Source: an uncultured Lachnospiraceae bacterium | Lineage (GTDB): Bacteria; Bacillota; Clostridia; Lachnospirales; Lachnospiraceae | Length of the DNA stretch: 64,000 nt | Direction: 5' to 3' | Assembly (NCBI GenBank): GCA_930972465.1 | Contig: CAKNHF010000010.1 | Location: 1-64,000, forward strand | Shown here: positions 53,661 through 64,000 of the stretch, in pieces | Numbering within the stretch: the stretch's first letter is position 1 | Layout of the letters: each line of letters opens with the position of its first letter | Program-made: the position numbers and the translations under genes | Notes under the pieces: model-generated | What the model saw: only the letters and a program-made list of their open reading frames with translations | Told to the model about the DNA's origin: nothing | Databases searched by the model: none

Positions 53661-54680
53661 ATGGCAGTAAAAGTAGCGATTAATGGATTTGGACGTATCG
53701 GACGTCTCGCTTTCAGACAGATGTTTGGAGCAGAAGGATTTGAGATCGTGGCAATCAACGACCTTACATCCCCGAAAATGCTGGCTCACTTACTGAAATA
53801 TGACTCAACACAGGGCAGATATGCACTGGCTGACAAAGTTGAGGCAGGAGAGGATTCCATCACTGTTGACGGAAAAGAAATCAAAATCTATGCTGAGGCT
53901 GATGCTAACAACCTTCCGTGGGGTGAGATCGGCGTTGACGTAGTTCTTGAGTGTACAGGATTCTACACAAAGAAAGAGAAAGCTCAGGCACACATCAATG
54001 CAGGTGCTAAGAAAGTTATCATCTCTGCTCCGGCAGGAAATGATCTTCCGACAATCGTTTACAATGTAAACCACGAGACACTTACAAAGGATGACGACAT
54101 TATTTCTGCAGCATCCTGTACAACAAACTGCCTTGCTCCGATGGCTAAGGCTCTGAACGACCTTGTACCGATCAAATCCGGTATCATGTGCACAATCCAC
54201 GCTTACACAGGCGATCAGATGACACTTGACGGACCGCAGAGAAAAGGCGATCTGAGAAGATCACGTGCTGCAGCTGTTAACATCGTTCCGAACAGCACAG
54301 GTGCAGCTAAGGCTATCGGTCTTGTTATTCCGGAACTGAACGGCAAACTGATCGGATCCGCTCAGCGTGTTCCGACTCCGACAGGATCTACAACAATCCT
54401 GACAGCAGTTGTTGACGGAGAAGTTACAGTTGATCAGATCAACGCAGCTATGAAGGCAGCAGCTAACGAGTCTTACGGCTACAACGAGGATCAGATCGTA
54501 TCCAGCGATATCGTTGGTATGACATATGGTTCCCTGTTCGACGCTACACAGACAATGGCTCTTCCGGTTGGCGACGGCACAACAGAGGTTCAGGTTGTTT
54601 CATGGTATGACAACGAGAACTCTTACACAAGCCAGATGGTAAGAACAATCAAATACTTCGGAAAACTGCTTGAGGCTTAA
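53661..54680 (+). CDS. gap: Glyceraldehyde-3-phosphate dehydrogenase
   Basis: The 339-residue glycolytic dehydrogenase has the NAD-binding [15 protein letters not shown] start, the active-site [13 protein letters not shown] and the [20 protein letters not shown] end. Threonine is almost always ACA and the codon set is narrow, the usual sign of very high expression. It starts the gap-pgk-tpiA cluster and has a strong AGGAGG site. Confidence 0.97.
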   Translation: MAVKVAINGFGRIGRLAFRQMFGAEGFEIVAINDLTSPKMLAHLLKYDSTQGRYALADKVEAGEDSITVDGKEIKIYAEADANNLPWGEIGVDVVLECTGFYTKKEKAQAHINAGAKKVIISAPAGNDLPTIVYNVNHETLTKDDDIISAASCTTNCLAPMAKALNDLVPIKSGIMCTIHAYTGDQMTLDGPQRKGDLRRSRAAAVNIVPNSTGAAKAIGLVIPELNGKLIGSAQRVPTPTGSTTILTAVVDGEVTVDQINAAMKAAANESYGYNEDQIVSSDIVGMTYGSLFDATQTMALPVGDGTTEVQVVSWYDNENSYTSQMVRTIKYFGKLLEA

Positions 54681-54741
54681 TTCATTCTTTTGAATGAGGA
54701 CAGGTACTCGGAAGATTATTCTGAATAATTGACTCACAATG

Positions 54742-54775
54742 GGGTCCGGTCTTATTGTAGGACCGGACCCTATTT
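54742..54775 (+). terminator. Intergenic hairpin between gap and pgk
   Basis: A perfect 10-bp stem, GGGTCCGGTC and GACCGGACCC, followed by TATTT. It may lower readthrough into pgk rather than stop it. Confidence 0.65.
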
Positions 54776-54845
54776 AGTGAAAATGTGTCCGGAGATGATT
54801 CCGGCGCTACACAAATGGTATATCAAGTATCAGGAGGCTATTAAA

Positions 54846-56045
54846 ATGGCAGCACTTAACAAAAAAACAGTAGATGACATCAATGTAAAGGGCAAAAGAG
54901 TCCTTGTAAGATGTGACTTCAACGTACCGCTTCAGGATGGAAAAATCACAGATGAGACACGTATCGTGGCAGCTCTTCCGACAATCAAGAAACTGATCGG
55001 CGACGGCGGCAAAGTGATCCTCTGCTCACACCTTGGAAAACCGAAGGGAGAGCCGAAACCGGAGCTTTCTCTTGCACCGGTTGCAGTAAGACTTTCCGAG
55101 CTTCTCGGACAGGAAGTAAAATTCGCGGCTGATCCGGAAGTTGTCGGACCGAACGCAAAAGCCGCAGTTGCAGAGATGAAGGATGGAGATGTCGTTCTTC
55201 TTGAGAACACACGTTACAGAGCTGAGGAGACGAAGAACGGAGAAGCGTTCTCCAAAGAGCTTGCTTCCCTCTGCGATGTATTTGTAAACGACGCATTTGG
55301 TACAGCTCACAGAGCTCACTGCTCAAACGTAGGCGTGACAGAATATGTTGATACAGCGGTTGTAGGATACCTGATGGAGAAAGAAATCAAGTTCCTCGGA
55401 AACGCAGTAGAGAATCCGGAGAGACCGTTCGTTGCGATCCTTGGAGGATCCAAAGTATCCAGCAAGATCTCTGTTATCAATAACCTGCTTGACAAGGTTG
55501 ACACTCTGATCATCGGAGGCGGAATGTGCTATACATTTACAAAAGCCCAGGGCGGAAGCGTAGGTACCTCACTCCTTGAGGAAGATTATCTTCAGTATGC
55601 TCTTGACATGATCAAGAAAGCAGAGGAGAAAGGTGTAAAACTTCTTCTTCCTGTTGACTCTATCGCAGCAGACGCATTCTCAAACGATGCAAATACAAAG
55701 GTTGTTCCGCAGAATGAGATCCCGGACGGATGGATGGGACTTGATATCGGACCGGAGACAGCGAAGATGTATGCTGATGCTGTTAAATCAGCAAAGACGG
55801 TTGTATGGAACGGACCGATGGGATGCTTTGAGATGCCGAAATTCGCAGATGGAACAAAAGCAGTTGCTGAGGCTCTTGCAAACACAGATGCTGTTACGAT
55901 CATCGGCGGCGGTGATTCCGCTGCAGCTGTAAACCAGCTCGGATACGGCGATAAGATGACACACATCTCTACAGGCGGCGGCGCTTCTCTTGAGTTCCTG
56001 GAAGGAAAAGAACTTCCGGGCGTAGCAGCAGCAAACGATAAATAA
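54846..56045 (+). CDS. pgk: Phosphoglycerate kinase
   Basis: The 399-residue kinase transfers phosphate from 1,3-bisphosphoglycerate to [38 protein letters not shown], the GGSKVSSKI turn and [13 protein letters not shown] are all present. The start at 54846 is preceded by AGGAGG; a longer frame from 54729 runs through the gap-pgk hairpin and should not be used. Length is normal. Confidence 0.97.
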   Translation: MAALNKKTVDDINVKGKRVLVRCDFNVPLQDGKITDETRIVAALPTIKKLIGDGGKVILCSHLGKPKGEPKPELSLAPVAVRLSELLGQEVKFAADPEVVGPNAKAAVAEMKDGDVVLLENTRYRAEETKNGEAFSKELASLCDVFVNDAFGTAHRAHCSNVGVTEYVDTAVVGYLMEKEIKFLGNAVENPERPFVAILGGSKVSSKISVINNLLDKVDTLIIGGGMCYTFTKAQGGSVGTSLLEEDYLQYALDMIKKAEEKGVKLLLPVDSIAADAFSNDANTKVVPQNEIPDGWMGLDIGPETAKMYADAVKSAKTVVWNGPMGCFEMPKFADGTKAVAEALANTDAVTIIGGGDSAAAVNQLGYGDKMTHISTGGGASLEFLEGKELPGVAAANDK

Positions 56046-56109
56046 GTGAGCCTGGTATGGCGAACATACCTCTCCTCTTCCGGGGAGAAAAAAGCAAGGA
56101 GAAAAGAAA

Positions 56110-56859
56110 ATGGGAAGAAAGAAGATCATTGCGGGCAACTGGAAAATGAACAAGACTCCCAGCGAGGCAGTTGCTCTTGTTGAAGAATTAAAACCACTCG
56201 TAGCAAACGAGGAAGTTGATGTAGTATTCTGCGTACCGGCAATCGACATTGTTCCGGTCGTAGAGGCAGTGAAGGGAACCAATATCCAGGTTGGCGCTGA
56301 AAATATGTATTTTGAGGAGAGCGGAGCTTACACAGGTGAGATCTCTCCGGCTATGCTTGTAGACGCGGGCGTAAAATACGTTGTTCTCGGTCACTCAGAA
56401 AGAAGAGATTACTTCGGTGAAACAAACGAGGATGTAAACAAGAAAGTTCTCAAAGCATTTGAGCATGGCATTACGCCGATCATGTGCTGCGGCGAGACTC
56501 TGGAGCAGAGAGAGCAGGGCGTGACAATGGATTTTATTCGCCAGCAGGTAAAGGTTGGAATGCAGAATGTAACGGCTGACCAGGCTAAGACAATGGTTAT
56601 TGCATACGAGCCGATCTGGGCAATCGGAACAGGTAAAACTGCTACAACAGAGCAGGCTGAGGAGGTATGCAAGGGTATCCGTGAGTGTGTGGCTGAGGTT
56701 TATGACGAGGCTACAGCAGAGGCGATCCGTATTCAGTACGGCGGATCCGTGAATGCGGGCAATGCTGCAGAGCTGTTCGCACAGGCTGACATCGATGGCG
56801 GACTTGTAGGAGGAGCTTCCCTGAAAGCCGACTTCGGAAAGATTGTAAACTACAAATAA
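56110..56859 (+). CDS. tpiA: Triose-phosphate isomerase
   Basis: The 249-residue TIM-barrel enzyme shows [12 protein letters not shown], the catalytic His in [10 protein letters not shown], the catalytic Glu in [14 protein letters not shown], and [12 protein letters not shown]. Length is normal. Third gene in the glycolytic operon; a terminator follows. Confidence 0.97.
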   Translation: MGRKKIIAGNWKMNKTPSEAVALVEELKPLVANEEVDVVFCVPAIDIVPVVEAVKGTNIQVGAENMYFEESGAYTGEISPAMLVDAGVKYVVLGHSERRDYFGETNEDVNKKVLKAFEHGITPIMCCGETLEQREQGVTMDFIRQQVKVGMQNVTADQAKTMVIAYEPIWAIGTGKTATTEQAEEVCKGIRECVAEVYDEATAEAIRIQYGGSVNAGNAAELFAQADIDGGLVGGASLKADFGKIVNYK

Positions 56860-56873
56860 AGATTTTCTGTATC

Positions 56874-56900
56874 AGGCGCGGAGTAAATCCGCGCCTTTTC
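56874..56900 (+). terminator. Rho-independent terminator after tpiA
   Basis: AGGCGCGGA and TCCGCGCCT form a 9-bp stem with a GTAAA loop, followed by TTTTCC. Confidence 0.85.
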
Positions 56901-57004
56901 CATGTATGGGAATATATTTGCCCTGTAAATTGCAACTTGTTTTGCAGTCATTTTTTTGTTTCAACTGAAAAGATGAAGAAAAAATACAGAACAAACCAGC
57001 TTCA

Positions 57005-57033
57005 TTGACGATGAAGATATGTCCGGCTACAAT
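57005..57033 (+). promoter_or_regulatory. Predicted promoter of the GH1 gene
   Basis: -35 TTGACG (57005-57010), 17-bp spacer, -10 TACAAT (57028-57033). Confidence 0.5.
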
Positions 57034-57041
57034 TTATATAA

Positions 57042-57653
<612 letters not shown>

Positions 57654-57822
57654 TGATGTTAAGCAAGAATTCCCCTAACCTCTGCAGGTGGCGGGATGAA
57701 TTGCTATTATTATTTGAATATTTTGATTTTTTTCTGACCGCAAAAGAACACTTGTTCTGCCTGCAAAGATGTATTATAATATAATCAGTCGAAAAGAGAA
57801 AGGGCTGATTATATTGAGAGAA

Positions 57823-58275
57823 ATGGATCGTAATGCTCATTCAGTTTTTCTTCTTTATTATCATCTCGTAATGGTGGTAAAGTATCGCAGAAAAGTGATT
57901 GATGATCAGATTTCTGACCGCGCAAAGAATATTTTTGAGTATATTTCACCAAAGTACGGAATTGTTTTGGAAGAATGGAATCATGATCAGGATCATGTCC
58001 ATGTTATGTTCCGTGCACAGCCCAAATCGGAGATCAGTAAATTTATCAATGCATATAAAAGTGCGAGCAGTCGTCTGCTCAAGAAGGAATATCCACAGAT
58101 CCGTGAGAAGTTGTGGAAAGAAACATTCTGGAGCCAGAGCTTTTGTCTGATGACTGCGGGAGGAGCATCGATTGAAGTAATAAGGTCTTACATAGAAAGT
58201 CAGGGGGAAAAGGATGAACAGAGCATACAAGTTTCGGATCTATCCGACCAGGGAGCAGGAGATCCTGATCCATAA
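57823..58275 (+). CDS. tnpA: IS200/IS605-family transposase TnpA
   Basis: The 150-residue Y1 single-strand transposase contains the HUH motif at H58-V-H60 (DHVHVMF) and the nucleophile Tyr123 in IRSYIESQGEK. It should cut and rejoin single-stranded ends at the hairpins. ATG at 57823 is chosen; an in-frame ATG at 57769 and TTG at 57814 are alternatives. It overlaps the tnpB start by 62 bp. It looks intact, so the element may still move. Confidence 0.9.
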   Translation: MDRNAHSVFLLYYHLVMVVKYRRKVIDDQISDRAKNIFEYISPKYGIVLEEWNHDQDHVHVMFRAQPKSEISKFINAYKSASSRLLKKEYPQIREKLWKETFWSQSFCLMTAGGASIEVIRSYIESQGEKDEQSIQVSDLSDQGAGDPDP

Positions 58276-58940
58276 AACCTTTGGCTGCTGCAGGTTTGTC
58301 TATAACCACATGCTGGCAGATAAGAAGCAGGCGTATGAAGAAACAAAAAAAGACGATAAAGATCACCCCTGCAGCTTATAAAAAGGAATATCCCTGGCTG
58401 AAAGAGGTCGATTCCCTTGCACTTGCTAATGAGCAGCTTCATCTGGAACGTGCATACCGGAAATTCTTCGAGGAATCAAAGACCGGATTTCCAAAGTTCA
58501 AGTCTAAACACGGCAGCCGGTACTATCAGAAGCAGAAGCGGAAAGTGGCAAGATGTCATGAAAAGGTCAGAAATCAACGGAAGGATTACCATCACAAGCT
58601 CAGCTTCAGACTGGCAGAGGAATATGATGCTGTGGCAGTGGAGGATCTGGATCTGAAAGCAATGATCAGGGGTCTGAACTTCGGGAAAAGCGTCATGGAT
58701 AATGGGGATGGAAATTTCCTGAATATGCTCTCCTACAAATTAGAACAACGGGGGAAGGTACTCGTAAAGACAGACCGATTCTATCCATCCAGCAAGAAAT
58801 GCAGCAAATGCGGAAAGGTAAAAGAAACACTGGCATTATCCGAGCGGACCTATCATTGCAGCTGTGGAAATCATATGGACAGGGATGTGAACGCGGCGAT
58901 CAATATGCGGGAGGAGGGAAAACGATTATTATGCGCATAA
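58214..58940 (+). pseudogene. TnpB, frameshifted and internally deleted
   Basis: The frame starts MNRAYKFRIYPTREQEILI at 58214, but runs to a stop at 58381. Around 58344-58350 there is an A7 tract; with six A the frame would pass into the second ORF (…TIKITPAAYKKEYPWLKEVDS…), so a one-base insertion is the simplest cause. The second part lacks the usual stretch between FPKFKSKHG and YYQKQKRKVARCHEKV, which holds the RuvC-I Asp. The RuvC-II segment AVAVEDLDLKAM, zinc cysteines and DRDVNAA remain. Nuclease activity is thus very unlikely. Slippage on A7 could restore only the frame, not the missing domain. Confidence 0.85.
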
Positions 58941-58983
58941 CAGCGCAGAAAAAGGTGCCCGTATCCGGGCGATAAATAAAAAG

Positions 58984-60338
<1,355 letters not shown>

Positions 60339-60474
60339 TGATTCAGAGTTGTTAGGAGCTTGTGTTATATTGGCGACCAATTCAGACGATTTCCCGGATA
60401 TGCTTTTACAAAGCGGTATGAATGCCGAACAAAATGTAACTGAAATCTGTAAATTTAAATAATCTGTGAGTGTA

Positions 60475-60502
60475 TTCGACTCCTTTCTCTTTTGAGTATA
60501 AT
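60475..60502 (+). promoter_or_regulatory. Promoter-like element of a short transcript
   Basis: -35 TTCGAC (60475-60480), 16-bp spacer, perfect -10 TATAAT (60497-60502), followed 10 bp later by a terminator-like hairpin. Confidence 0.4.
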
Positions 60503-60512
60503 ATTTAGATGA

Positions 60513-60544
60513 AACAGACCCTTTGGAGAAAGGAGCCTGTTTTT
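60513..60544 (+). terminator. Terminator-like hairpin in the 351-bp gap before gpmI
   Basis: AACAG/CTGTT and CCTTT/AAAGG stems separated by a small internal loop, followed by five T. Apart from this, the promoter-like element and the gpmI promoter, no gene or clear remnant was seen between 60339 and 60690. Confidence 0.6.
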
Positions 60545-60620
60545 AGAGAGAATTATTATGGGATTTGTCAAATGAAATCACCAGAGAGGATCTTTCTCGC
60601 TGGAAGAGCAACAGTGTATC

Positions 60621-60649
60621 TTGCAAAATCTACGAAAAGCGGGTACAAT
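60621..60649 (+). promoter_or_regulatory. Predicted gpmI promoter
   Basis: -35 TTGCAA (60621-60626), 17-bp spacer, -10 TACAAT (60644-60649). Confidence 0.5.
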
Positions 60650-60696
60650 AAGTAACGGGACAAGGCCCCAAATGTACAGATAAAGGAGATATGGAT

Positions 60697-62235
60697 ATGA
60701 GTAAGAAACCAACCGTATTGATGATATTAGACGGCTACGGCTTAAGAGATGACAAACACGGTAATGCAGTTGCAGAGGCTGCTACGCCGGTGATGGACAA
60801 GCTGATGGCAGAGTGTCCGTTTGTGAGAGGAAATGCCAGCGGAATGGCAGTAGGTCTTCCGGACGGACAGATGGGAAACTCTGAGGTAGGACATCTGAAC
60901 ATGGGTGCCGGACGTATCGTATATCAGGACCTTACAAAGATTACAAAAGCGATCCAGGATGGGGATTTCTTTGAGAACAAGGCGCTTGTGGAAGCATGCG
61001 AGAATGTGAAGAAGAACGATTCCGCACTTCACTTAATGGGACTGGTCTCTGACGGAGGAGTTCACAGCCATAATACGCATATCTACGGCCTTCTGGAGCT
61101 GGCAAAGAGACAGGGCATTGAGAAAGTCTATGTACACTGCTTCCTTGACGGCCGTGATACACCTCCGGCATCAGGAAAAGAATATGTAGAAGAACTGGAA
61201 GCGAAGATGAAAGAAATCGGCGTAGGTGAGGTTGCTACAGTTTCCGGCCGTTATTATGCTATGGATCGTGACAACCGCTGGGATCGTGTGGAAAAGGCGT
61301 ACAGAGCACTTGTAAACGGCGAGGGAGACACAGCCGATTCTGCAACAGACGGTATTCAGGCTTCCTATGATAAAGATGTGACAGACGAATTTGTAGTGCC
61401 TATGGTCGTTATGAAAGACGGCGCTCCGACAGCTACTGTAAAGGACGGGGATTCCATTATCTTCTTCAACTTCCGTCCGGACCGTGCAAGAGAGATCACA
61501 AGAACCTTCTGTGATGATGATTTCACAGAATTTGACAGAGGAGCAAGAGTGAAGACAACATATGTTTGCTTCACAGAATACGATGTGACGATTCCGAACA
61601 AGCTGGTGGCATTCGTCAAAGAGGAAATCACGAATACTTTCGGCGAGTTCCTTGCAGCTCATGATATGAAGCAGGCCCGTATTGCCGAGACTGAGAAGTA
61701 TGCACATGTTACTTTCTTCTTTAACGGCGGTGTCGAGGAGCCGAATCCGGGTGAGGACAGGATCCTCGTAAAATCACCGAAGGTTGCAACCTATGATCTG
61801 AAACCGGAGATGAGCGCGTACGAGGTATGTGATAAGCTTGTCGAAGCGATCAAATCCGGCAAATATGATGTGATCATTATTAACTTTGCAAATCCGGATA
61901 TGGTCGGACATACGGGTGTTGAGTCTGCTGCAATCAAAGCCATCGAGGCAGTTGACGAGTGTGTTGGAAAAGCAGTAGATGCAATTAAGGAGGTCGACGG
62001 ACAGATGTTTATCTGTGCGGACCATGGAAATGCAGAGCAGCTTATCGACGAGGAGACAGGAGAACCGTTTACGGCCCACACGACCAATCAGGTGCCGTTC
62101 ATTCTTGTCAATGCTGATCCGTCATACAAGCTGAGAGAGGGCGGATGCCTGGCAGATATTGCTCCGACCCTGATCGAGATGATGGGAATGGAGAAGCCGA
62201 AAGAGATGACAGGAAAATCTCTGCTTGTAAAATAG
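60697..62235 (+). CDS. gpmI: 2,3-bisphosphoglycerate-independent phosphoglycerate mutase
   Basis: The 512-residue alkaline-phosphatase-fold enzyme interconverts 3- and 2-phosphoglycerate with Mn2+ and a phosphoserine. The catalytic Ser is in [52 protein letters not shown] and [11 protein letters not shown] supply the metal ligands. ATG at 60697 fits the AAAGGAG site better than 60691. It completes the glycolytic set here after gap, pgk and tpiA; those genes are separated from it by the decayed locus. Confidence 0.96.
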   Translation: MSKKPTVLMILDGYGLRDDKHGNAVAEAATPVMDKLMAECPFVRGNASGMAVGLPDGQMGNSEVGHLNMGAGRIVYQDLTKITKAIQDGDFFENKALVEACENVKKNDSALHLMGLVSDGGVHSHNTHIYGLLELAKRQGIEKVYVHCFLDGRDTPPASGKEYVEELEAKMKEIGVGEVATVSGRYYAMDRDNRWDRVEKAYRALVNGEGDTADSATDGIQASYDKDVTDEFVVPMVVMKDGAPTATVKDGDSIIFFNFRPDRAREITRTFCDDDFTEFDRGARVKTTYVCFTEYDVTIPNKLVAFVKEEITNTFGEFLAAHDMKQARIAETEKYAHVTFFFNGGVEEPNPGEDRILVKSPKVATYDLKPEMSAYEVCDKLVEAIKSGKYDVIIINFANPDMVGHTGVESAAIKAIEAVDECVGKAVDAIKEVDGQMFICADHGNAEQLIDEETGEPFTAHTTNQVPFILVNADPSYKLREGGCLADIAPTLIEMMGMEKPKEMTGKSLLVK

Positions 62236-62271
62236 ATTAGCGCAGAATAAGATAACCGGTATTTAAAAATG

Positions 62272-62303
62272 AACTCTCAGGAGCAGGTCTCCTGAGAGTT
62301 TTC
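62272..62303 (+). terminator. Rho-independent terminator after gpmI
   Basis: Perfect 12-bp stem AACTCTCAGGAG/CTCCTGAGAGTT followed by TTC. Confidence 0.82.
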
Positions 62304-62379
62304 ACTCTGTCCTGGCTTCGCGGAGTGATGACCGGCATGCGCAGCAGAGAGAGCAGTAAAATGCAAAGAGGTAGGTATT

Positions 62380-62883
62380 ATGCGTGAAAAACTGACAAAA
62401 AATGATGTGGAAAAGATCCAGGCAGAGATTGAGCATCGTAAGCTTGTGGAGAGAAAAGAACTGATCGAAGCGGTAAAAGAAGCACGTTCTCACGGCGATC
62501 TGAGCGAGAATTTTGAGTATCATGCGGCAAAGAAAGAAAAGAACCGCAATGAGAGCAGGATCCGTTATCTTGAAAGAATGCTTAAGACTGCAATTATCGT
62601 GGAAGACCACTCCGGTGCAGACGAGGTAGGTCTGAATAACACGGTGGAAATTTACTGTGAAGATGATGACCAGGTAGAGACATACCGCATCGTCACATCT
62701 GTGAGGGGAAGCTCCCTGAACGGACTGGTAAGTATTGAATCCCCTCTGGGAAAAGCTCTTCTTGGGCATAAGGAGGGGGACAGAGTATACATCAAAGTGA
62801 ATGATGATTATGGATATTACGTTGTAATCCGCAAAGTTGTAAATACACAGAGCGAGGACGAGGATCATATAAGAAGTTATTAG
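62380..62883 (+). CDS. greA: Transcription elongation factor GreA family
   Basis: The 167-residue factor rescues backtracked RNA polymerase. The N-terminal coiled coil includes EARSHGDLSENFEYHAAKKEKNRNESRI, with the acidic tip needed for cleavage (GDLSENFEY), and the C-terminal FKBP-like domain ends in the usual VYIKVNDDYGYYVVIRKV style. Length is in the normal range for GreA/GreB. It precedes a HAD-phosphatase gene by 12 bp. Confidence 0.92.
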   Translation: MREKLTKNDVEKIQAEIEHRKLVERKELIEAVKEARSHGDLSENFEYHAAKKEKNRNESRIRYLERMLKTAIIVEDHSGADEVGLNNTVEIYCEDDDQVETYRIVTSVRGSSLNGLVSIESPLGKALLGHKEGDRVYIKVNDDYGYYVVIRKVVNTQSEDEDHIRSY

Positions 62884-62895
62884 GGGAGGAGAGAG

Positions 62896-63564
62896 ATGAA
62901 GATTCACACGGTTTTATTTGACCTTGACGGAACAATTACGGACTCCGGACCGGGAATTATGGGCGGCGTAAGATATGCTCTGAGAAAATGCGGAAAAGAC
63001 ATTCCGGATGAAAGCGACCTGCGGACCTTCATCGGTCCTCCTTTGAAAGAACAGTTCCGGGACTTCTGCGGGATCACAGATGCAGAGGCTGCGGATATGG
63101 TGACAGCTTACAGAGAATATTACAGCGACAGAGGGATATTTGAAAACAGAGTATACGAGGGAGTAATATCACTTCTCAAAAGCCTGAAAAGTTCGGGAAT
63201 CCGCGTGCTGATGGCAACTTCAAAGCCGGAAAAATACGCAAAACAGATAGCAGAGCATTTTGATTTTGCCCCCTATTTTGACTTTATAGGCGGGTCCCGG
63301 ATGGATGGAAGCAGAACCATAAAGCAGGAAGTTATAGAATACGTGCTGAACAGCTGCATGATACATGACCGGAAAGGAGTTCTGATGATCGGAGACCGAT
63401 CCTATGACATTATCGGTGCAAAGAATGCCGGAGTTCTTTCGATGGGCGTCCTTTATGGATACGGCAGTCCGGAAGAACTGGAGTCTGTTTCACCGGACTA
63501 TATTGCAGACAGTCCGAGAGAAGCCGGGGAGATTATTTCGAAAATAAATGCAGGAGAAATGTAA
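62896..63564 (+). CDS. HAD-superfamily hydrolase (phosphoglycolate phosphatase-like)
   Basis: The 222-residue hydrolase carries the DLDGT motif (FDLDGTITDSG, catalytic Asp at 9 and 11), a helical cap, ATSKPEKYAKQ for motif II/III and MIGDRSYDIIGAKNAGV for motif IV. It probably removes phosphate from a small metabolite such as phosphoglycolate or pyrophosphate (PpaX/Gph group). It immediately precedes copy 2 of the hairpin repeat. Confidence 0.88.
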   Translation: MKIHTVLFDLDGTITDSGPGIMGGVRYALRKCGKDIPDESDLRTFIGPPLKEQFRDFCGITDAEAADMVTAYREYYSDRGIFENRVYEGVISLLKSLKSSGIRVLMATSKPEKYAKQIAEHFDFAPYFDFIGGSRMDGSRTIKQEVIEYVLNSCMIHDRKGVLMIGDRSYDIIGAKNAGVLSMGVLYGYGSPEELESVSPDYIADSPREAGEIISKINAGEM

Positions 63565-63608
63565 GAATATTCTGAAAACGGTGCGCAAAGGGGCCTGACC
63601 CCTTTGCA
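63565..63608. repeat. Hairpin-bearing dispersed repeat, copy 2
   Basis: This 44-nt stretch matches 5991-6035. It starts directly after the HAD stop codon and contains a perfect 9-bp stem, GCAAAGGGG-CCTGA-CCCCTTTGC. No T-run follows, so ordinary termination is not evident. Confidence 0.7.
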
Positions 63609-63719
63609 AATTTTACAAAAATTTATCTGTCAGAAAAGCATAGCTTTTACATTCTGAACTTATAATAAGAATACATTAAATCTGATGAGAAGATCAGTTA
63701 TATGAAATGAGGGATCAGA

Positions 63720-63965
63720 ATGTACAGAGGATTATGGAATTTTATTAATCGTTATATGGATGAGGGGCATGCCGTGTCGGTCTTTCTTCCGGTAATGATT
63801 GCCGGATGGACAGCGGCCGGAGTGGCAGCGGGGGTTATCGGATGCATGTTTTTCGGGATGGATATTATGAAATCGCTGGCGGAAATTGTCTGTGCCGGAG
63901 GATACGCGGGGATTATCCTGGGACTTTTCGGAGGAGCTTTTTTCCTGTACAGGCAGGATTTATAG
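63720..63965 (+). CDS. Small membrane protein, two predicted helices
   Basis: I do not recognise this 81-residue protein. It has a short amphipathic start (MYRGLWNFINRYMDEGHA), then helices at about 20-45 and 55-77 rich in Gly and Ala (VMIAGWTAAGVAAGVIGCMF; GYAGIILGLFGGAFFLY), ending in RQDL. GAGGG lies 7 bp before the ATG. There is no neighbour on the right in this window to guide function. Confidence 0.6.
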   Translation: MYRGLWNFINRYMDEGHAVSVFLPVMIAGWTAAGVAAGVIGCMFFGMDIMKSLAEIVCAGGYAGIILGLFGGAFFLYRQDL

Positions 63966-64000
63966 CAGTAGGTAGTTGTAAAATATAAAAAGCAATAAAA

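Noticed and set aside
54729-54845. Longer phosphoglycerate kinase reading frame
   Set aside because: It runs through the gap-pgk hairpin, and AGGAGG precedes the ATG at 54846 where family homology begins.
58344-58350. A7 tract as a genuine programmed frameshift site making a full TnpB
   Set aside because: Even after frame correction the RuvC-I region is missing, so the product would not be a complete nuclease; simple mutation is more economical.

Overview
The window looks like a chromosomal segment of a Gram-positive anaerobe of the class Clostridia, most likely family Lachnospiraceae; the genus cannot be fixed from sequence alone. The grounds are lipoprotein signal peptides with lipoboxes, strong AGGAGG ribosome sites, a CGAAC-N4-GTTCG LexA box before recA, SpoIIM- and SpoVB-like proteins, the PadR/DUF1700/DUF4097 trio, a flavodiiron protein, and a DUF5717/DUF5716-type gene pair. 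No rRNA, tRNA, CRISPR array or prophage was recognised. Coding density is high and most genes lie on the + strand.

Layout. 0-6 kb: a PrsA/SurA-like foldase lipoprotein, a minus-strand flavodiiron protein plus short cytidylate-kinase-like gene, a thioredoxin-fold Spx/ArsC-like protein, and a minus-strand PadR envelope operon with a 36-bp palindrome at its promoter. 6-10 kb: MoxR ATPase, DUF58 and transglutaminase operon. 10-15.7 kb: three poorly understood genes (a giant two-sandwich/solenoid protein, a degenerate actin/Hsp70-fold-like protein and a small TPR-like protein). 15.7-21 kb: polar amino-acid ABC importer, then purF-purB. 21-27 kb: membrane-anchored leucine-rich-repeat protein, a sirtuin-fold protein lacking its active site, gltX, a UvrD-type helicase and a DUF1292 protein. 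27-31 kb: an orphan sugar-binding lipoprotein, an isoamylase-like protein that has lost all three catalytic carboxylates, DUF5662, and luxS. 31-44 kb: phosphatase, ABC-F protein, patatin-like lipase, polyphosphate kinase, aldose 1-epimerase, topoisomerase III, hexapeptide-repeat protein, 3-hydroxyisobutyrate-dehydrogenase-like reductase, methylglyoxal synthase and a sodium:solute symporter. 44-50 kb: recA-recX, rny, Nudix hydrolase, SpoIIM-like and SpoVB-like membrane proteins. 50-53.5 kb: iscR-nifS-nifU-mnmA for Fe-S clusters and tRNA thiolation. 53.5-62 kb: gap-pgk-tpiA, then a decayed beta-glucoside locus, then gpmI. 62-64 kb: greA, HAD phosphatase and a small membrane protein.

The decayed beta-glucoside locus (57-60.4 kb) is the only clearly mobile-element-affected region. 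A GH1 6-phospho-beta-glucosidase gene is cut into two halves by a 1429-bp IS200/IS605-type element. The element carries an intact-looking TnpA, a TnpB with an A7-tract frameshift and an internal deletion that removes RuvC-I, and a highly foldable right end that could specify an omega-RNA. The far end of the GH1 gene runs into a truncated PTS EIIC. By contrast the flanking glycolytic genes look intact and show the narrow codon choice of highly expressed genes.

The best candidates for undescribed biology are the three-gene DUF5717-like operon, the catalytically stripped isoamylase-like protein encoded beside an orphan sugar-binding lipoprotein, and the active-site-less sirtuin. A 44/45-nt hairpin-bearing repeat occurs at both ends of the window, 57.6 kb apart.
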